Of a DNA stretch of 64,000 nucleotides, positions 44,550 through 53,915 are shown one piece after another. The DNA comes from JALZAH01 sp051000755. Its GTDB lineage: Bacteria; Actinomycetota; Acidimicrobiia; Acidimicrobiales; Palsa-688. Each line of letters opens with the position of its first letter. Positions within the stretch are counted from its first letter, which is position 1. The translations under genes were made by a program, and so were the position numbers. The notes under the pieces were generated by a model. It saw nothing but the letters and a program-made list of their open reading frames with translations, searched no databases and was not told where the DNA came from. The stretch spans positions 5,596 through 69,595 of the forward strand of contig JBPCNZ010000143.1 in the NCBI GenBank assembly GCA_051000755.1. The letters are read 5' to 3'.

Positions 44550-46339
44550 TCACCGGCCGGCGGCGTAGCCCTGCATGCCCCGGGGGTTGGCCCCGGCTCG
44601 GAGGAAGCCGTCGTCGCCCCGGGAGACGGCGGAGAGGCGACCGAGGGACCAGGGCCCGCTCACGGTGACCTGGTGGCCCCTCCGGCGCAGCTCCTCGATC
44701 GTCGCCGACCCCAGGCGGTCCTCGACCACCACCTCCCGGGGGGAGCGCTCCCGGGGATAGAACGACGACGGGAAGTGGTTGGTGTGCCAGCTGGGAGCGT
44801 CGATGCTCTCCTGCAGGTTCAGTCCGTGGTGGGCATGGCGAAGCAGGAAGTTCAGCGACCACTGGTCCTGTTGATCGCCACCAGGTGTCCCGAAGGCGAG
44901 ATAGGGGGATCCGTCGCGCAGGGCCAGGGACGGCGACAGCGTGGTCCGGGGCCGCGTGCCGGGCGCGAGGGAGGCGGCCAGACCGGGCTGCAACCAGAAC
45001 ATCTGGGCTCGGGTGCCGAGGCAAAACCCGAGCTCGGGGATGACCGGCGAGCTCTGCAGCCAGCCGCCGCTGGGTGTGGCCGAGACAAGTTGCCCCAACG
45101 GTCGACCACGTCGACGTGGCAGGTGTCGCCCCGAGTCAGCTCGCTGCCGGCGACGGTCGGTTCGCCGACACCGACGTCGCCGTGCTCGCGGTCCACCACG
45201 GCCAGGCCCTGGGGCAGGCGCGGGGTTCGGCCGTCGGGTGACCCGGGTCGGAGGTCCGCATCGGCGTCGGGTCGGATCAGAGCCCGGCGCCGGTCGTTGT
45301 AGTCGGCAGAGAGCAAGGCGTCGATCGGCACGTCGACAACCGTGGGATCGCCGTACCAGGCCTCGCGGTCGGCGAAGGCCAGCTTGGCGCACTCGACTAC
45401 GGTGTGGACCAGTTCGGGGTCGGTGGGGCCGGTGTCACCCAGGTCGAAGCCGGCGAGCAGGGCCAACTGCTGGAGCATCACCGGGCCCTGGCCCCACGGG
45501 CCGGTCTTGGCCACCCGGTAGGGCCCGTAGTCGAACCACACCGGCGCCTCGACCGGAGTCGACCAGGCCGCCAGATCGTCCCCGCTGAGAAGGCCGGCGT
45601 GGGCCCCCCCGGAGCTGTCGGCCTGCTCGGTCCGACAGAACCTGTCGATGGCGTCGGCGACGAACCCGCTCGAGAAGGCGGCGCGCGCCGCGGCGATGCC
45701 GGCCGAGCGGTCGCCGGCTGCGGTGGCGACGACCACGATCCGTTGATAGGTGGCGGCCAGGGCCGGGTTGGCGAAGCGGCCCCCGACAGCCGGCACCTGG
45801 CGGTGAGGGAGGTACACGGCTGCCGACGTGGGCCAGTCATCGCGGAACACCTCACCGACGGCGGCGATGGTGGCGGCCATGCCGTCATGGACAGAGAATC
45901 CCCGGGTGGCATAGCCGATGGCGGGTTCGATCACGTCGGCCACGGTCATGGTGCCGAACCGGTCCAGCAGGGTCATCCAGGCGTCGAAGGCACCGGGGAC
46001 GCAGGCCGCCAGCAGGCCGGTTCCGGGTACCAGGGACAACCCCAGATCGCTGAAGCGCCCGATGGTCGCCGTCGCTGGGGCCGGGCCCTGCCCGACGATG
46101 ACCAACGTCTCCCCGGTCCCGGCGTCGTGAGCCAGGATCGGCGCCTCCCCGGCCGGCCCGCACAGGTGCGGTTCCACCACCTGCATGGTGAAGCCCGCCC
46201 CGGCTGCGGCGTCGAAGGCGTTGCCGCCCCGCTCCAGTAGGGACATGCCGACCGCGGCCGCGATCCAGTCGGTGGCGGCGACCATTCCGAAGTCGCCGGT
46301 CAGCTCCGGGCGGGTGGTGAAATCGGGCGTGGCGCCCAC
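44550..46339 (-). pseudogene. ggt: Gamma-glutamyltranspeptidase, interrupted by a frameshift
   Basis: The first frame (from GTG 46339) reads TRPELTGDFGMVAATDWIAA, ERGGNAFDAAAGAGF, and up to the catalytic Thr region RGDTCHVDVVDRWGNL. The other frame continues VSATPSGGWLQSSPVIPELG to YLAFGTPGGDQQDQWSLNF and the C-terminus. One missing G in TTGGTC (plus-strand 45086) explains the switch. With it the product is about 596 residues, the usual precursor length, autocleaved before the Thr. No clear signal peptide is seen. Loss of the small subunit would inactivate it. Confidence 0.82.
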
Positions 46340-46436
46340 CGTAGGCGGCGACCGGTGACCAGGCCCAGCGCCAGAACTCAGACGATTCTCAGCCCGCGCT
46401 TTCCCTATCCACAGGCGGGAGCGGTCCACTGGAGCC

Positions 46437-46586
46437 ATGGCCTTTCTCCCCACCGTTCTCGCTCTTGTTCTGATTGCCTCCGTCGCCGTGGCCAGCGGCG
46501 GATTGTTCCTCGCTCTGCTCTCGGGCCTCAACCGCCTCGAGACCGCCGCCGTCCGCCCCCCACCCCAGGGTCGACGCCGCCGTTAG
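46437..46586 (+). CDS. 49-residue single-helix membrane protein
   Basis: ATG 46437 is preceded by TGGAG. The product begins MAFLPTVLALVLIASVAVAS, a single hydrophobic helix or signal anchor, then GGLFLALLSGLNRLETAAV and a basic Pro/Arg tail ending QGRRRR. It converges on the cobalamin operon and is divergent from ggt. No family is recognisable; the clean SD, start and membrane segment support it. Confidence 0.55.
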   Translation: MAFLPTVLALVLIASVAVASGGLFLALLSGLNRLETAAVRPPPQGRRRR

Positions 46587-46601
46587 GCCGTCCGGCAGCC
46601 C

Positions 46602-48344
46602 TTAGCGGGTGCGGGCGGTGCGGGCCCGGGTGCGGCACCCCCCCAGGAGCAGCCCGGCGGCCATGGCGGCCCCGGCACCCTCACCGGCTCGCATGCGGAG
46701 GTCCAGCAACGGTTCGAGCCCCAACCGGCCCAGCACCGCCGGATGGGCCAGCTCCCGGCTGCGTTGACCGGCGACCAGGTGGGCGACGACGCCGGGTTCG
46801 ACCAGGGCCGCGACCAGGGCGGCCACCGACGTGGCCAGACCGTCGAGGACAACGACGGCCCCACCCTCCACGGCGCCGAGCGTGACCCCGGCCAGAACGG
46901 CGAACTCCGGCCCTCCGAGGGACGCCAACGCCGGGAGAGGCATGCCGGCGAGGGACTCGCCGGCCACCAGGCCCCGGTCGGCTCGGACCCGGCCCACGGC
47001 GGCGTCGACGACGACCCGCCGGCGTTCCAGCATGGCCGTGTCGGATCCGGCGCCCAGGCCGACGGTGTCGGCGGCGCCGAGTCCTAGGAGGGCGGAGGCG
47101 AGGGCGGCGGCGACGACGGTGTTGCCCACGCCGATCTCCCCCAGGGCGACCAGCCCGAAGGCGTCGGCCGCAGCCCGGCCCCGCCGGCGACCGAGCTCGA
47201 CCAGGGCGTCGACCTGGGCCTCGGCCAGGGCGTCGGCATCGCGGAGGTTGCCGACCGACTTCCCGGCATCGATGACCTCGGCACCCAACCCGGCGGTGGC
47301 GGCCGCGACCACCCCGAGCGCCTCCCCGGCTCGGGCCGCGGCCAGGACCTCGTCGGTCACCGAAGGAGCGAAAGCGCTCACCCCGAGGTCCGTCACCGGA
47401 TGGCGCCCGGCGACGAGGACGAGGGTCCCCCCGCCGGGAACGCCCCGACCGAGGGCCATGACCCGGTCGACGGCCCGATCCAGGACACCGAGGGAGCCAA
47501 GGGGCGTCAGCAGGTCGTCAGCCTGGTCGCGGGCGCCGACGACCTGGGGCGGTCCGGGGGCCCGCAACTTCGACACCGGCGGGCGGGGCAGCGGCGGGTC
47601 CGACGCCGACCCGGCAACGGGGGCACCCGGGCGGGGCCATCGGTCCCGGATCATCACCTCGTGCAACGGTTGGCGCTTCGACCAGCCTGCCCGTTGCAGC
47701 CCCGGCTCGGGCGGCCGCTCATCGGGCCAGCCCAGGCACAACCAGCCGAGAGGCACCACCCCGGCAGGAAGGTTCAGCAGAGCGGCAAGCTCGGCGGGGG
47801 CGAACAGCGTCACCCAACCGACGCCCAGGCCCTCGGCCCGGGCCGCCAACCACAGGTTCTCGATGGCGCAGGCACACGACCACAGATCGGCGTCGGGAAA
47901 GGTGGCCCGGCCCAGGACACCGGCGGCCGGCGCCCGCCGGTCGCAGCACACGACGACGCCGAGCGGCGCCTCCCTGATGCCTTCGAGCTGCAGGTCGAGC
48001 AGGTGACGGGCGGCAGCGGCGTCGAGCTGGGCGGCCTGGGCCAGGCGCTCCCGGTCGGCCATCCAGGCCGCCTGTTCGCGCGCCCGTTCGTCGCCGACGA
48101 TGACGAACCGCCACGGTTGCGACTGCCCGACGCTGGGAGCCTGGTGGGCGGCGGTCAGGACCCGCTCGAGGGTGGCGTCATCGACGGGATCGGGCCGGTA
48201 GCGGCGGATGTCGCGCCGGGCCCCGATGACCTCGTAGAGGGCCTGGCGGCTGGCATCGGGCAATTTCCACCCGTCCGGCGCCGCCGACCGTTCGGCGGCG
48301 GAGGTGGTGTCGCCGATGACGGGGACCGGCCTCTGCCAGCTCAA
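46602..48344 (-). CDS. bluB-cobT: BluB-CobT fusion: DMB synthase plus nicotinate-nucleotide:DMB phosphoribosyltransferase
   Basis: A 580-residue bifunctional protein. Residues about 1-215 are BluB, the flavin enzyme that breaks FMN to make 5,6-dimethylbenzimidazole (ARRDIRRYRPDPVDD, APSVGQSQPWRFVIVGDE, GVGWVTLFAPAEL). Residues about 235-575 are CobT (LTPLGSLGVLDRAVDRVMAL, GEIGVGNTVVAAALASALLG, GLGAGSDTAMLERR), which turns DMB into alpha-ribazole phosphate. TTG 48344 overlaps the cobQ stop (TTGA) and is the only good start; the longer frame is antisense-like sequence inside cobQ. Confidence 0.9.
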   Translation of the reverse strand: MSWQRPVPVIGDTTSAAERSAAPDGWKLPDASRQALYEVIGARRDIRRYRPDPVDDATLERVLTAAHQAPSVGQSQPWRFVIVGDERAREQAAWMADRERLAQAAQLDAAAARHLLDLQLEGIREAPLGVVVCCDRRAPAAGVLGRATFPDADLWSCACAIENLWLAARAEGLGVGWVTLFAPAELAALLNLPAGVVPLGWLCLGWPDERPPEPGLQRAGWSKRQPLHEVMIRDRWPRPGAPVAGSASDPPLPRPPVSKLRAPGPPQVVGARDQADDLLTPLGSLGVLDRAVDRVMALGRGVPGGGTLVLVAGRHPVTDLGVSAFAPSVTDEVLAAARAGEALGVVAAATAGLGAEVIDAGKSVGNLRDADALAEAQVDALVELGRRRGRAAADAFGLVALGEIGVGNTVVAAALASALLGLGAADTVGLGAGSDTAMLERRRVVVDAAVGRVRADRGLVAGESLAGMPLPALASLGGPEFAVLAGVTLGAVEGGAVVVLDGLATSVAALVAALVEPGVVAHLVAGQRSRELAHPAVLGRLGLEPLLDLRMRAGEGAGAAMAAGLLLGGCRTRARTARTR

Positions 48345-49891
48345 CGTGCTCGCCCCGGGGACGGGTCGCCGCCAGAAGCGATGAGGCGGCCGAGGGCGTC
48401 GAGGTCGGCGTGGGTCTCGAGCAGGTCGGCGAGGCGGTCGAACTGGGCCTGGCGGGCCGCGGCGAACGACACCCCGGCGGTGGTGAACGTCTGCCCCTTC
48501 CGGTTGGCCACAGCCTCCAAGAAGGCGGCCCGAAAGGCGTCCTGGTCGAACACGCCGTGCAGGGACGTACCGAAGACCCCGGCGCCAGAAGGACCTTCGA
48601 CCGCCCCCTCCGCCTCGCCATCGTCGAGATCGATCCACGGGGTCGCCAGATTGCCCCGGGTCGTGCGGCCATGGTGGATCTGGTAGCCCTCCACCGCCTG
48701 GCCGAGAGCGCGACCTGACCGCCGGCGGGTGACCTTGTCGGGCCGGAACACCGTGGTCACGTCCAACCACCCCAACCCGTCGACGGCCCCCGTCCCGGAC
48801 TCGACGTCGTCGACGATGGTCCGGCCCAGCATCTGGTAGCCCCCACAGATGCCGAGTATGGCGGCCCCGGCCCGACGGCGCTCGGCGATGACCCCGGCCA
48901 GCCCGCTCTCCCGCAACCAGGCCAGGTCGGCGACGGTGGCCTTGGTTCCGGGCAGGACGACCAGGTCGGGGGCGCCGAGGGCCTCGGGGCGCTCCACCAG
49001 GCGGACCGAGACACCCGGCTCGATGGCCAGGGCGTCGACGTCGGTCACGTTGGCCAACCGGGGGAACCGGACGACGGCGACATCGAGGACACCGGCCGCG
49101 GCCCGCCCGGCCGGCCCCGACCCGACCGGGCGGGGCCGTTGCCCGTCGAGGGCGAGGGAGTCCTCGGCGTCGAGCGCCACGTCGGCGATGAACGGCAGGA
49201 CCCCGATGGTGGGGACACCGCAGCGCCGCTCGAGGTCCTCGAGCCCCCCGCCGAGCAGGGCCGGGTCGCCGCGGAACTTGTTGATCAGAAACGCTCTGAT
49301 CAGCTTGCGGTAATGGTCGGGCAGGACCATGACCGTGCCGTAGAGGGCGGCAAAGACCCCGCCCCGGTCGATGTCGCCGACCACGACGGCGGCCAGCTCC
49401 GCCTCGGCGGCGATGCGGAGATTGACGATGTCATGGTCCAGCAGGTTGATCTCCGCCGGGCTCCCGGCGCCCTCGACGATCACCACGTCGAAGCGGCGGC
49501 GCAGATCGGCCAGGGCGTCGAGCACGGTGGCGAGGAGGTGGGGCTTGAGGTCGTGGTACTCGGCGGCGCCAAGATGACCGATGGGCTGGCCGTTGACGAT
49601 CACCTGGCTGGCTCGGTCCCCCGTCGGCTTGAGCAGGATCGGGTTCATGGCCCCGTCCGGCTCCACCCCGGCGGCCAGGGCCTGCACCGCCTGGGCCCGG
49701 CCGATCTCGTGGCCGCCGGTGGTGACGTAGGAGTTGAGAGCCATGTTCTGGGCCTTGAATGGCGCGACCGTGATCCCCCGACGGGCCAGGAGGCGGCACA
49801 GCCCGGTCACCACATGGCTCTTGCCGGCATCGCTGGTGGTCCCGCAGATCATCAGCCCGCCCCGCAGCCCGGGGGTCAGGCGATCCGGCAC
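48341..49891 (-). CDS. cobQ: Cobyric acid synthase
   Basis: A 516-residue amidotransferase that amidates side chains b, d, e and g of adenosylcobyrinic diamide using glutamine. The P-loop-like N-terminus is GTTSDAGKSHVVTGLCRLL; KAQNMALNSYVT and KPTGDRASQVIVNG follow. The glutaminase Cys is in ILGICGGYQMLG and the His in YQIHHGRTTR. GTG 49891 overlaps the 3' end of the cobC-like gene by 16 nt. It is eighth in the riboswitch operon. Confidence 0.95.
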   Translation of the reverse strand: MPDRLTPGLRGGLMICGTTSDAGKSHVVTGLCRLLARRGITVAPFKAQNMALNSYVTTGGHEIGRAQAVQALAAGVEPDGAMNPILLKPTGDRASQVIVNGQPIGHLGAAEYHDLKPHLLATVLDALADLRRRFDVVIVEGAGSPAEINLLDHDIVNLRIAAEAELAAVVVGDIDRGGVFAALYGTVMVLPDHYRKLIRAFLINKFRGDPALLGGGLEDLERRCGVPTIGVLPFIADVALDAEDSLALDGQRPRPVGSGPAGRAAAGVLDVAVVRFPRLANVTDVDALAIEPGVSVRLVERPEALGAPDLVVLPGTKATVADLAWLRESGLAGVIAERRRAGAAILGICGGYQMLGRTIVDDVESGTGAVDGLGWLDVTTVFRPDKVTRRRSGRALGQAVEGYQIHHGRTTRGNLATPWIDLDDGEAEGAVEGPSGAGVFGTSLHGVFDQDAFRAAFLEAVANRKGQTFTTAGVSFAAARQAQFDRLADLLETHADLDALGRLIASGGDPSPGRAR

Positions 49892-50778
49892 AGCGCCTTC
49901 TCGAGTCGGGCCAGGGCGTCGGGGCCGGGCACGGCGATGCGCACGGTACCGGGCATCCCGAAGGTGGCGCAGTCCCGCACGAGGACCCCGTGGGCGGCCA
50001 GCCGGTCGCGCAGGTCCCCGGCGTCGTCGACGAGCACCCAGTTGGCGTCGCTGGGCCGGGCCCGCAGGTCATGGCGACCGAGGAGGTCGACCAGCTGACC
50101 CCGCAGATCGGCGATGGATCGGGACCACGCCGCCAACCGGGCGGTGGCCAAAAGCCGGGGCAGTGCCGCCAAGGCGAGGCCATTGACCGACCATTGGGGC
50201 TGCGCGGCCCGGGCGGCGGTGACCACGCCGGCGTCGGCGCAGGCCAGGTACCCGATGCGCAACCCGGGGCAGGCGAACACCTTGGTCAGCGACCCGACGA
50301 CGATTGCCCCCCGGTCCAGGTCGCCCCGGGTCCACGTCCCCCGGGCCAGGGGGTAGAAGGCCTCGTCCCACACATCGGCCCTGGTGTCGTCGGCGGCCAG
50401 CAGGCCGGTGGGGTTGTGGGGGTTGCTGCGCCACCTCGGCCCCTGCCCGCTGCGGGGATGGAGGCCGAACTCGGGCTCGGCGGCCACCCCCCCGCCCACC
50501 ACGCGTTCGGCCACGGCGATGGCCTCGGACCCCCCGTTGGTGACCACCACCTGGCCGTCATCGACCCCGATCGCCTCAGCCAGGGCCGCGTTGGCCCGGG
50601 CCGGGTCGGGGTAGCGGAGCAGCTCGTCGAGATGGGGCGCGACTACGCTGCGGATGTCGGGGGCCACCGGGTTGAGACTCATGGACAGATCGACGATGGC
50701 GCCCACCTCGACTCCGAGGGCGCGCGCCACGGCCGCTCCGTCGCCGCCGTGGGCCCCGGGGGCGGGAACGCCGTTCAT
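49876..50778 (-). CDS. cobC: L-threonine-O-3-phosphate decarboxylase-like aminotransferase
   Basis: A 300-residue PLP enzyme (CobC of aerobic producers, CobD of Salmonella) that supplies aminopropanol phosphate. DLSMSLNPVAPDIRSVV, TNGGSEAIAVAERVV, NPHNPTGLLAADDT and the PLP-lysine motif GSLTKVFACPGLRIGY are visible. The length is a little short for the family, with a compact N-terminus. ATG 50778 overlaps the cbiB stop (ATGA); upstream open frame is cbiB read in another frame. Confidence 0.9.
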   Translation of the reverse strand: MNGVPAPGAHGGDGAAVARALGVEVGAIVDLSMSLNPVAPDIRSVVAPHLDELLRYPDPARANAALAEAIGVDDGQVVVTNGGSEAIAVAERVVGGGVAAEPEFGLHPRSGQGPRWRSNPHNPTGLLAADDTRADVWDEAFYPLARGTWTRGDLDRGAIVVGSLTKVFACPGLRIGYLACADAGVVTAARAAQPQWSVNGLALAALPRLLATARLAAWSRSIADLRGQLVDLLGRHDLRARPSDANWVLVDDAGDLRDRLAAHGVLVRDCATFGMPGTVRIAVPGPDALARLEKALCRIA

Positions 50779-51716
50779 CGCCGCCTCCCCCGCCGGTCCA
50801 TGATCCACCCGACCAGGGCCAGCCCTCCGGCGGCGGCCAGGCTCACGTGGCGCGACAGGCGCGCGGCCCGGTAGATGTCGTTGGTTCCGGCGGGCGGGCC
50901 GGCGCCGAGCGGGGGGCGGATCTCGAGGCGGTCGCCGTAGCGGTTCTCGCCGCCGAGCCGGACACCGAGGGCGGCGGCGAACGCCGCTTCGGCCACCCCG
51001 GCGTTGGGTGACGGGTGGGCGCCCGCCTGGTAGCGGACGGCGGAGAGGACCACCGCGGCCCGGTGGGGACGGACGAGGATGACCAGACCGGCGGTGACCC
51101 GGGCCGGGACCAGGTTGGCCGCGTCGTCGAGCCGGGCGCTGGCGCACCCGAAGCGCTCGTAGCGGTCGTTGTGGTGACCGACCCGGGCGTCGAGGGTGTT
51201 GACGGCCCGGTAGGCCAGCGCCCCGGGCGCCCCCGCCAGCGCTCCCCACAGGGCGGGGGCAATGACGGCGTCGACGGTGTTCTCGGCCACCGATTCGACA
51301 ACCGCCCGGCACAGCTCCTTCTCGTCGAGCCCGGACGGGTCCCGGCCGACCAGGGCCGGCATGAGGGCCCGGGCGGCGTCGAGGTCGCCGGCTTCGAGCG
51401 GTCGGCGCACAGCCTCCGCGGCCTGGCCGAGCGACCGGCCGGCGACGGCGAGATAGGTGGCGGCCGTGGTGGAACGGACCAGCGCTCCCATGGCGACGCC
51501 GAGTCCGATGCCGGCACCGGCGTGAGCCACCCCGGCGAACCTCCCGTCGCGGTAGCAGCGACGCTCGATGGCGCTCATGGCGTCACCGAAGACCGAAACC
51601 GGATGGGGGCGGATGGGCGGTTCGCCGAGGATCAGGTCGGCGACCACCGCCACGGCCGCTCCGGTCAATCGCCCCCCCGGGTGGCCTCGGCCGCTGGCGG
51701 GCCAGGAGCTCACCAT
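50775..51716 (-). CDS. cbiB: Adenosylcobinamide-phosphate synthase
   Basis: A 313-residue integral membrane enzyme (CbiB, also called CobD) that attaches aminopropanol phosphate to cobyric acid. Landmarks: DLILGEPPIRPHPVSVFG, VESVAENTVDAVIAPALWGA, YRAVNTLDARVGHHNDRYE and HPSPNAGVAEAAFAAALGV. It overlaps the upstream cobS gene by 7 nt. Confidence 0.95.
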   Translation of the reverse strand: MVSSWPASGRGHPGGRLTGAAVAVVADLILGEPPIRPHPVSVFGDAMSAIERRCYRDGRFAGVAHAGAGIGLGVAMGALVRSTTAATYLAVAGRSLGQAAEAVRRPLEAGDLDAARALMPALVGRDPSGLDEKELCRAVVESVAENTVDAVIAPALWGALAGAPGALAYRAVNTLDARVGHHNDRYERFGCASARLDDAANLVPARVTAGLVILVRPHRAAVVLSAVRYQAGAHPSPNAGVAEAAFAAALGVRLGGENRYGDRLEIRPPLGAGPPAGTNDIYRAARLSRHVSLAAAGGLALVGWIMDRRGRRR

Positions 51717-52429
51717 CTGGCGGCGGCCACGACGAGACCGGCCGACTCGGCGATCAGGCCGGCGGCGCCGAGCACGTCACCGGTGTATCCCCCGAGGCGG
51801 CGGTGGGCGAAGCCCAGCACGGCGATGCCGGCGGCTGCGGCGACGGTGACGGCGACGACGCCGGGGACACCGGAGCCGGCGAAGGCGAGAACGAGGGCGG
51901 CCGCCACGCCGCCTCCCATCAGCGCCACCCGGCCGGCGGGGCCGGTCCGCGCACCCCTGAAGGCCGAGGCCAGCCCGCGGTCCGGGCGGGCGTAGGGCAG
52001 CTCGGTCACCGCCGCCGCCATCAGGGTCCGGGACGCGCACCACAGGCCGGCGATGAGCAAGGGGGCCGGCTTGGTGGCATCGAGGCCGGCGACGCGGGCC
52101 AGCAGGACGACGGCGACCACCGTCGCCCCGAACGCCCCCACGTCGGGGGTGGCCATGACCTCCAGGCGCCGGGTCCTGCCCATCGGAGCCAGGAGCCCGT
52201 CGGCGCTGTCGGCCAGACCGTCCACATGGAGCATGCCGGTCAGGGCCAGGTCGGCGATGACGGCGATCACCGCTGCCACCAGCGGCGGCCACAGCTGGCC
52301 GGCGCCCCACCAGACGGCCCCCACGACCAGGCCGACGGTGGCGCCGACCACGGGGAACCAGCGCAAGGTGGCCGGTTCCGGTGGTCGGGGACTGCCGACC
52401 ACGGTGAGAAAACCGAAGGCCCGCCTCAC
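51710..52429 (-). CDS. cobS: Cobalamin 5'-phosphate synthase
   Basis: A 239-residue membrane protein of the CobS family that joins GDP-cobinamide to alpha-ribazole phosphate. The signature TGMLHVDGLADSADGLLAPM contains the DGxxDxxD metal site. Six or so hydrophobic helices follow. GTG 52429 gives the N-terminus VRRAFGFLTVVGSPRPPE; the longer open frame lies over cobU. Catalysis takes place at the inner membrane face beside CbiB. Confidence 0.93.
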   Translation of the reverse strand: MRRAFGFLTVVGSPRPPEPATLRWFPVVGATVGLVVGAVWWGAGQLWPPLVAAVIAVIADLALTGMLHVDGLADSADGLLAPMGRTRRLEVMATPDVGAFGATVVAVVLLARVAGLDATKPAPLLIAGLWCASRTLMAAAVTELPYARPDRGLASAFRGARTGPAGRVALMGGGVAAALVLAFAGSGVPGVVAVTVAAAAGIAVLGFAHRRLGGYTGDVLGAAGLIAESAGLVVAAARW

Positions 52430-52457
52430 GGTCGGGTGCCGTTCCCGAGGGGACCGG

Positions 52458-52958
52458 TCATGACAGGGCCACGGTGCGGCCGGCAACGACGAGCAGCACC
52501 CGGTCGGCCAGGTCGGCGACCAGGCGGTTGACGTCGCCCAGCGCGTCCCGGAACTGTCGACCGGCGGCCGTCGAGGGATGGACGCCCATGCCGACCTCGT
52601 CGGATACCAGGATGCTCGGGTGGGAGCGCGGCGCGAGGGCGGCGACGAGGCTCGTTGCGTCGACGGCGAAGTCGGGAAATCCGGCCACCCATGTCCCGAG
52701 GGAGTCGACCAGCACGGGGCCGGCGATGGCCGCCAGCGGACCGGCCAGGTCACCGGCCCGGCCGATCTCGACGGTGCCCCAACGGGATGGGCGCCGGGAC
52801 CGATGACGGGCGATCCGGCTGACCCACTCGGGGTCGCCCGTCTCCCACACCCCGGTGGCCACATACGTGACGTCGCCGAGGGGCGCGGCCAGGCGCTCGG
52901 CCACTGCCGACTTCCCGGATCGGGCCCCGCCGAGGACCAGGGTGACCGGTCGGGCCAC
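52458..52958 (-). CDS. cobU: Adenosylcobinamide kinase/guanylyltransferase
   Basis: A 166-residue bifunctional enzyme (CobU/CobP). The P-loop is LVLGGARSGKSAVAERLA at the N-terminus; TYVATGVWETGDPEWVSRIA includes the region of the guanylated His (IARHRSRRP), and VSDEVGMGVHPSTAAGRQFR is conserved. It phosphorylates adenosylcobinamide, then activates it with GTP for CobS. It sits 3 bp from cbiX. Confidence 0.93.
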   Translation of the reverse strand: MARPVTLVLGGARSGKSAVAERLAAPLGDVTYVATGVWETGDPEWVSRIARHRSRRPSRWGTVEIGRAGDLAGPLAAIAGPVLVDSLGTWVAGFPDFAVDATSLVAALAPRSHPSILVSDEVGMGVHPSTAAGRQFRDALGDVNRLVADLADRVLLVVAGRTVALS

Positions 52959-52961
52959 GGC

Positions 52962-53915
52962 TCAGCCGGGCCCGGCATCGGCGTGGCCGCGGTGCTCGAG
53001 AGCCAGGTGGGAGTGGCCGACACCGACGGGCTGACCCACCTCGTCCTCGTGGCCCGGGAATGCCACGCGGAACCGGCACGTGTCGCAGTTGGTGACCACC
53101 ACCCCGTCGAAGGCCTCGTCGATGCGGGTCAGGATCGGCGACACCAGGGCGGCGTCGGGGCCGAGGTAGCCGGCGTCGACGACTCTCCGACCGGACTCGG
53201 CCGAGAAGGCGGCGATCTGGTGGCGGGCCCGCTCAATGAGGCGGCCATGGCAGAGGAACCAGAAGAACACGGAGAAGGGCCCGGCGGTGAGGACCGCCAT
53301 CTGCTCCAGGGCGTCGGGAACGGACGGCCACGTCATGCCGGTGAAGCCCACGTGCAGCAGCGTCGAACCGTGCCATTCAGCCACCAACCGGGCGGCCCGC
53401 GTCGCTTCGGCGTTGGCGTCGGGATCGGATGTGCCCCGCCCCACCACGAGGAGCGGGAGAGGCCCCTCGGCGCCGGTCGGCCCCCCGGCGGCGGTCAGGT
53501 TAGCGCCGGCGATGGCCACCAGCTCCCCGGTGACGCCGAGGGGGCTGCCGTAGGTGATGGCGATCGCCGGGTGGCGTCGGCGCCCTTCAACCACGACGGC
53601 GGGCACGTCGCTCTTGGCGTGGCCGGCACCCAGGAGCAGCAACGGCAGGACGACGATCTGGCGGCAGCCGCGAGCGACCAGATCGTCGAGCGCCCGGGCC
53701 GCGGGCGGATCGGACATCTCGAGGAAACCGAGCTCGATGATGGTCCCCGGCCGGGCCGCGGCCACCAGATCGGCGATGCGATGCATCTGGGTCGCGCCCA
53801 ACCGGCTGCGGCTGCCGTGGCCGACGAGGAGGGTCCCGACCCTCCCACGGGCCGGGCCTCGGGGCGAACGGGGCCCGTCCTCGACGTCGTCGTCGGACCG
53901 TTCGGTGACGAGCAT
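52962..53915 (-). CDS. cbiX: Sirohydrochlorin cobaltochelatase with His-rich tail
   Basis: A 317-residue protein with two CbiX-type domains. The first begins LLVGHGSRSRLGATQMHRIA, the second LLVVGRGTSDPDANAEATR, and a further active-site region is WFLCHGRLIERARHQ. The C-terminus has CDTCRF, then a His-rich stretch (GHEDEVGQPVGVGHSHLALE) that may hold metal. CbiX inserts cobalt early, into sirohydrochlorin. ATG 53915 shares one base with the stop of the upstream gene. Confidence 0.9.
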   Translation of the reverse strand: MLVTERSDDDVEDGPRSPRGPARGRVGTLLVGHGSRSRLGATQMHRIADLVAAARPGTIIELGFLEMSDPPAARALDDLVARGCRQIVVLPLLLLGAGHAKSDVPAVVVEGRRRHPAIAITYGSPLGVTGELVAIAGANLTAAGGPTGAEGPLPLLVVGRGTSDPDANAEATRAARLVAEWHGSTLLHVGFTGMTWPSVPDALEQMAVLTAGPFSVFFWFLCHGRLIERARHQIAAFSAESGRRVVDAGYLGPDAALVSPILTRIDEAFDGVVVTNCDTCRFRVAFPGHEDEVGQPVGVGHSHLALEHRGHADAGPG

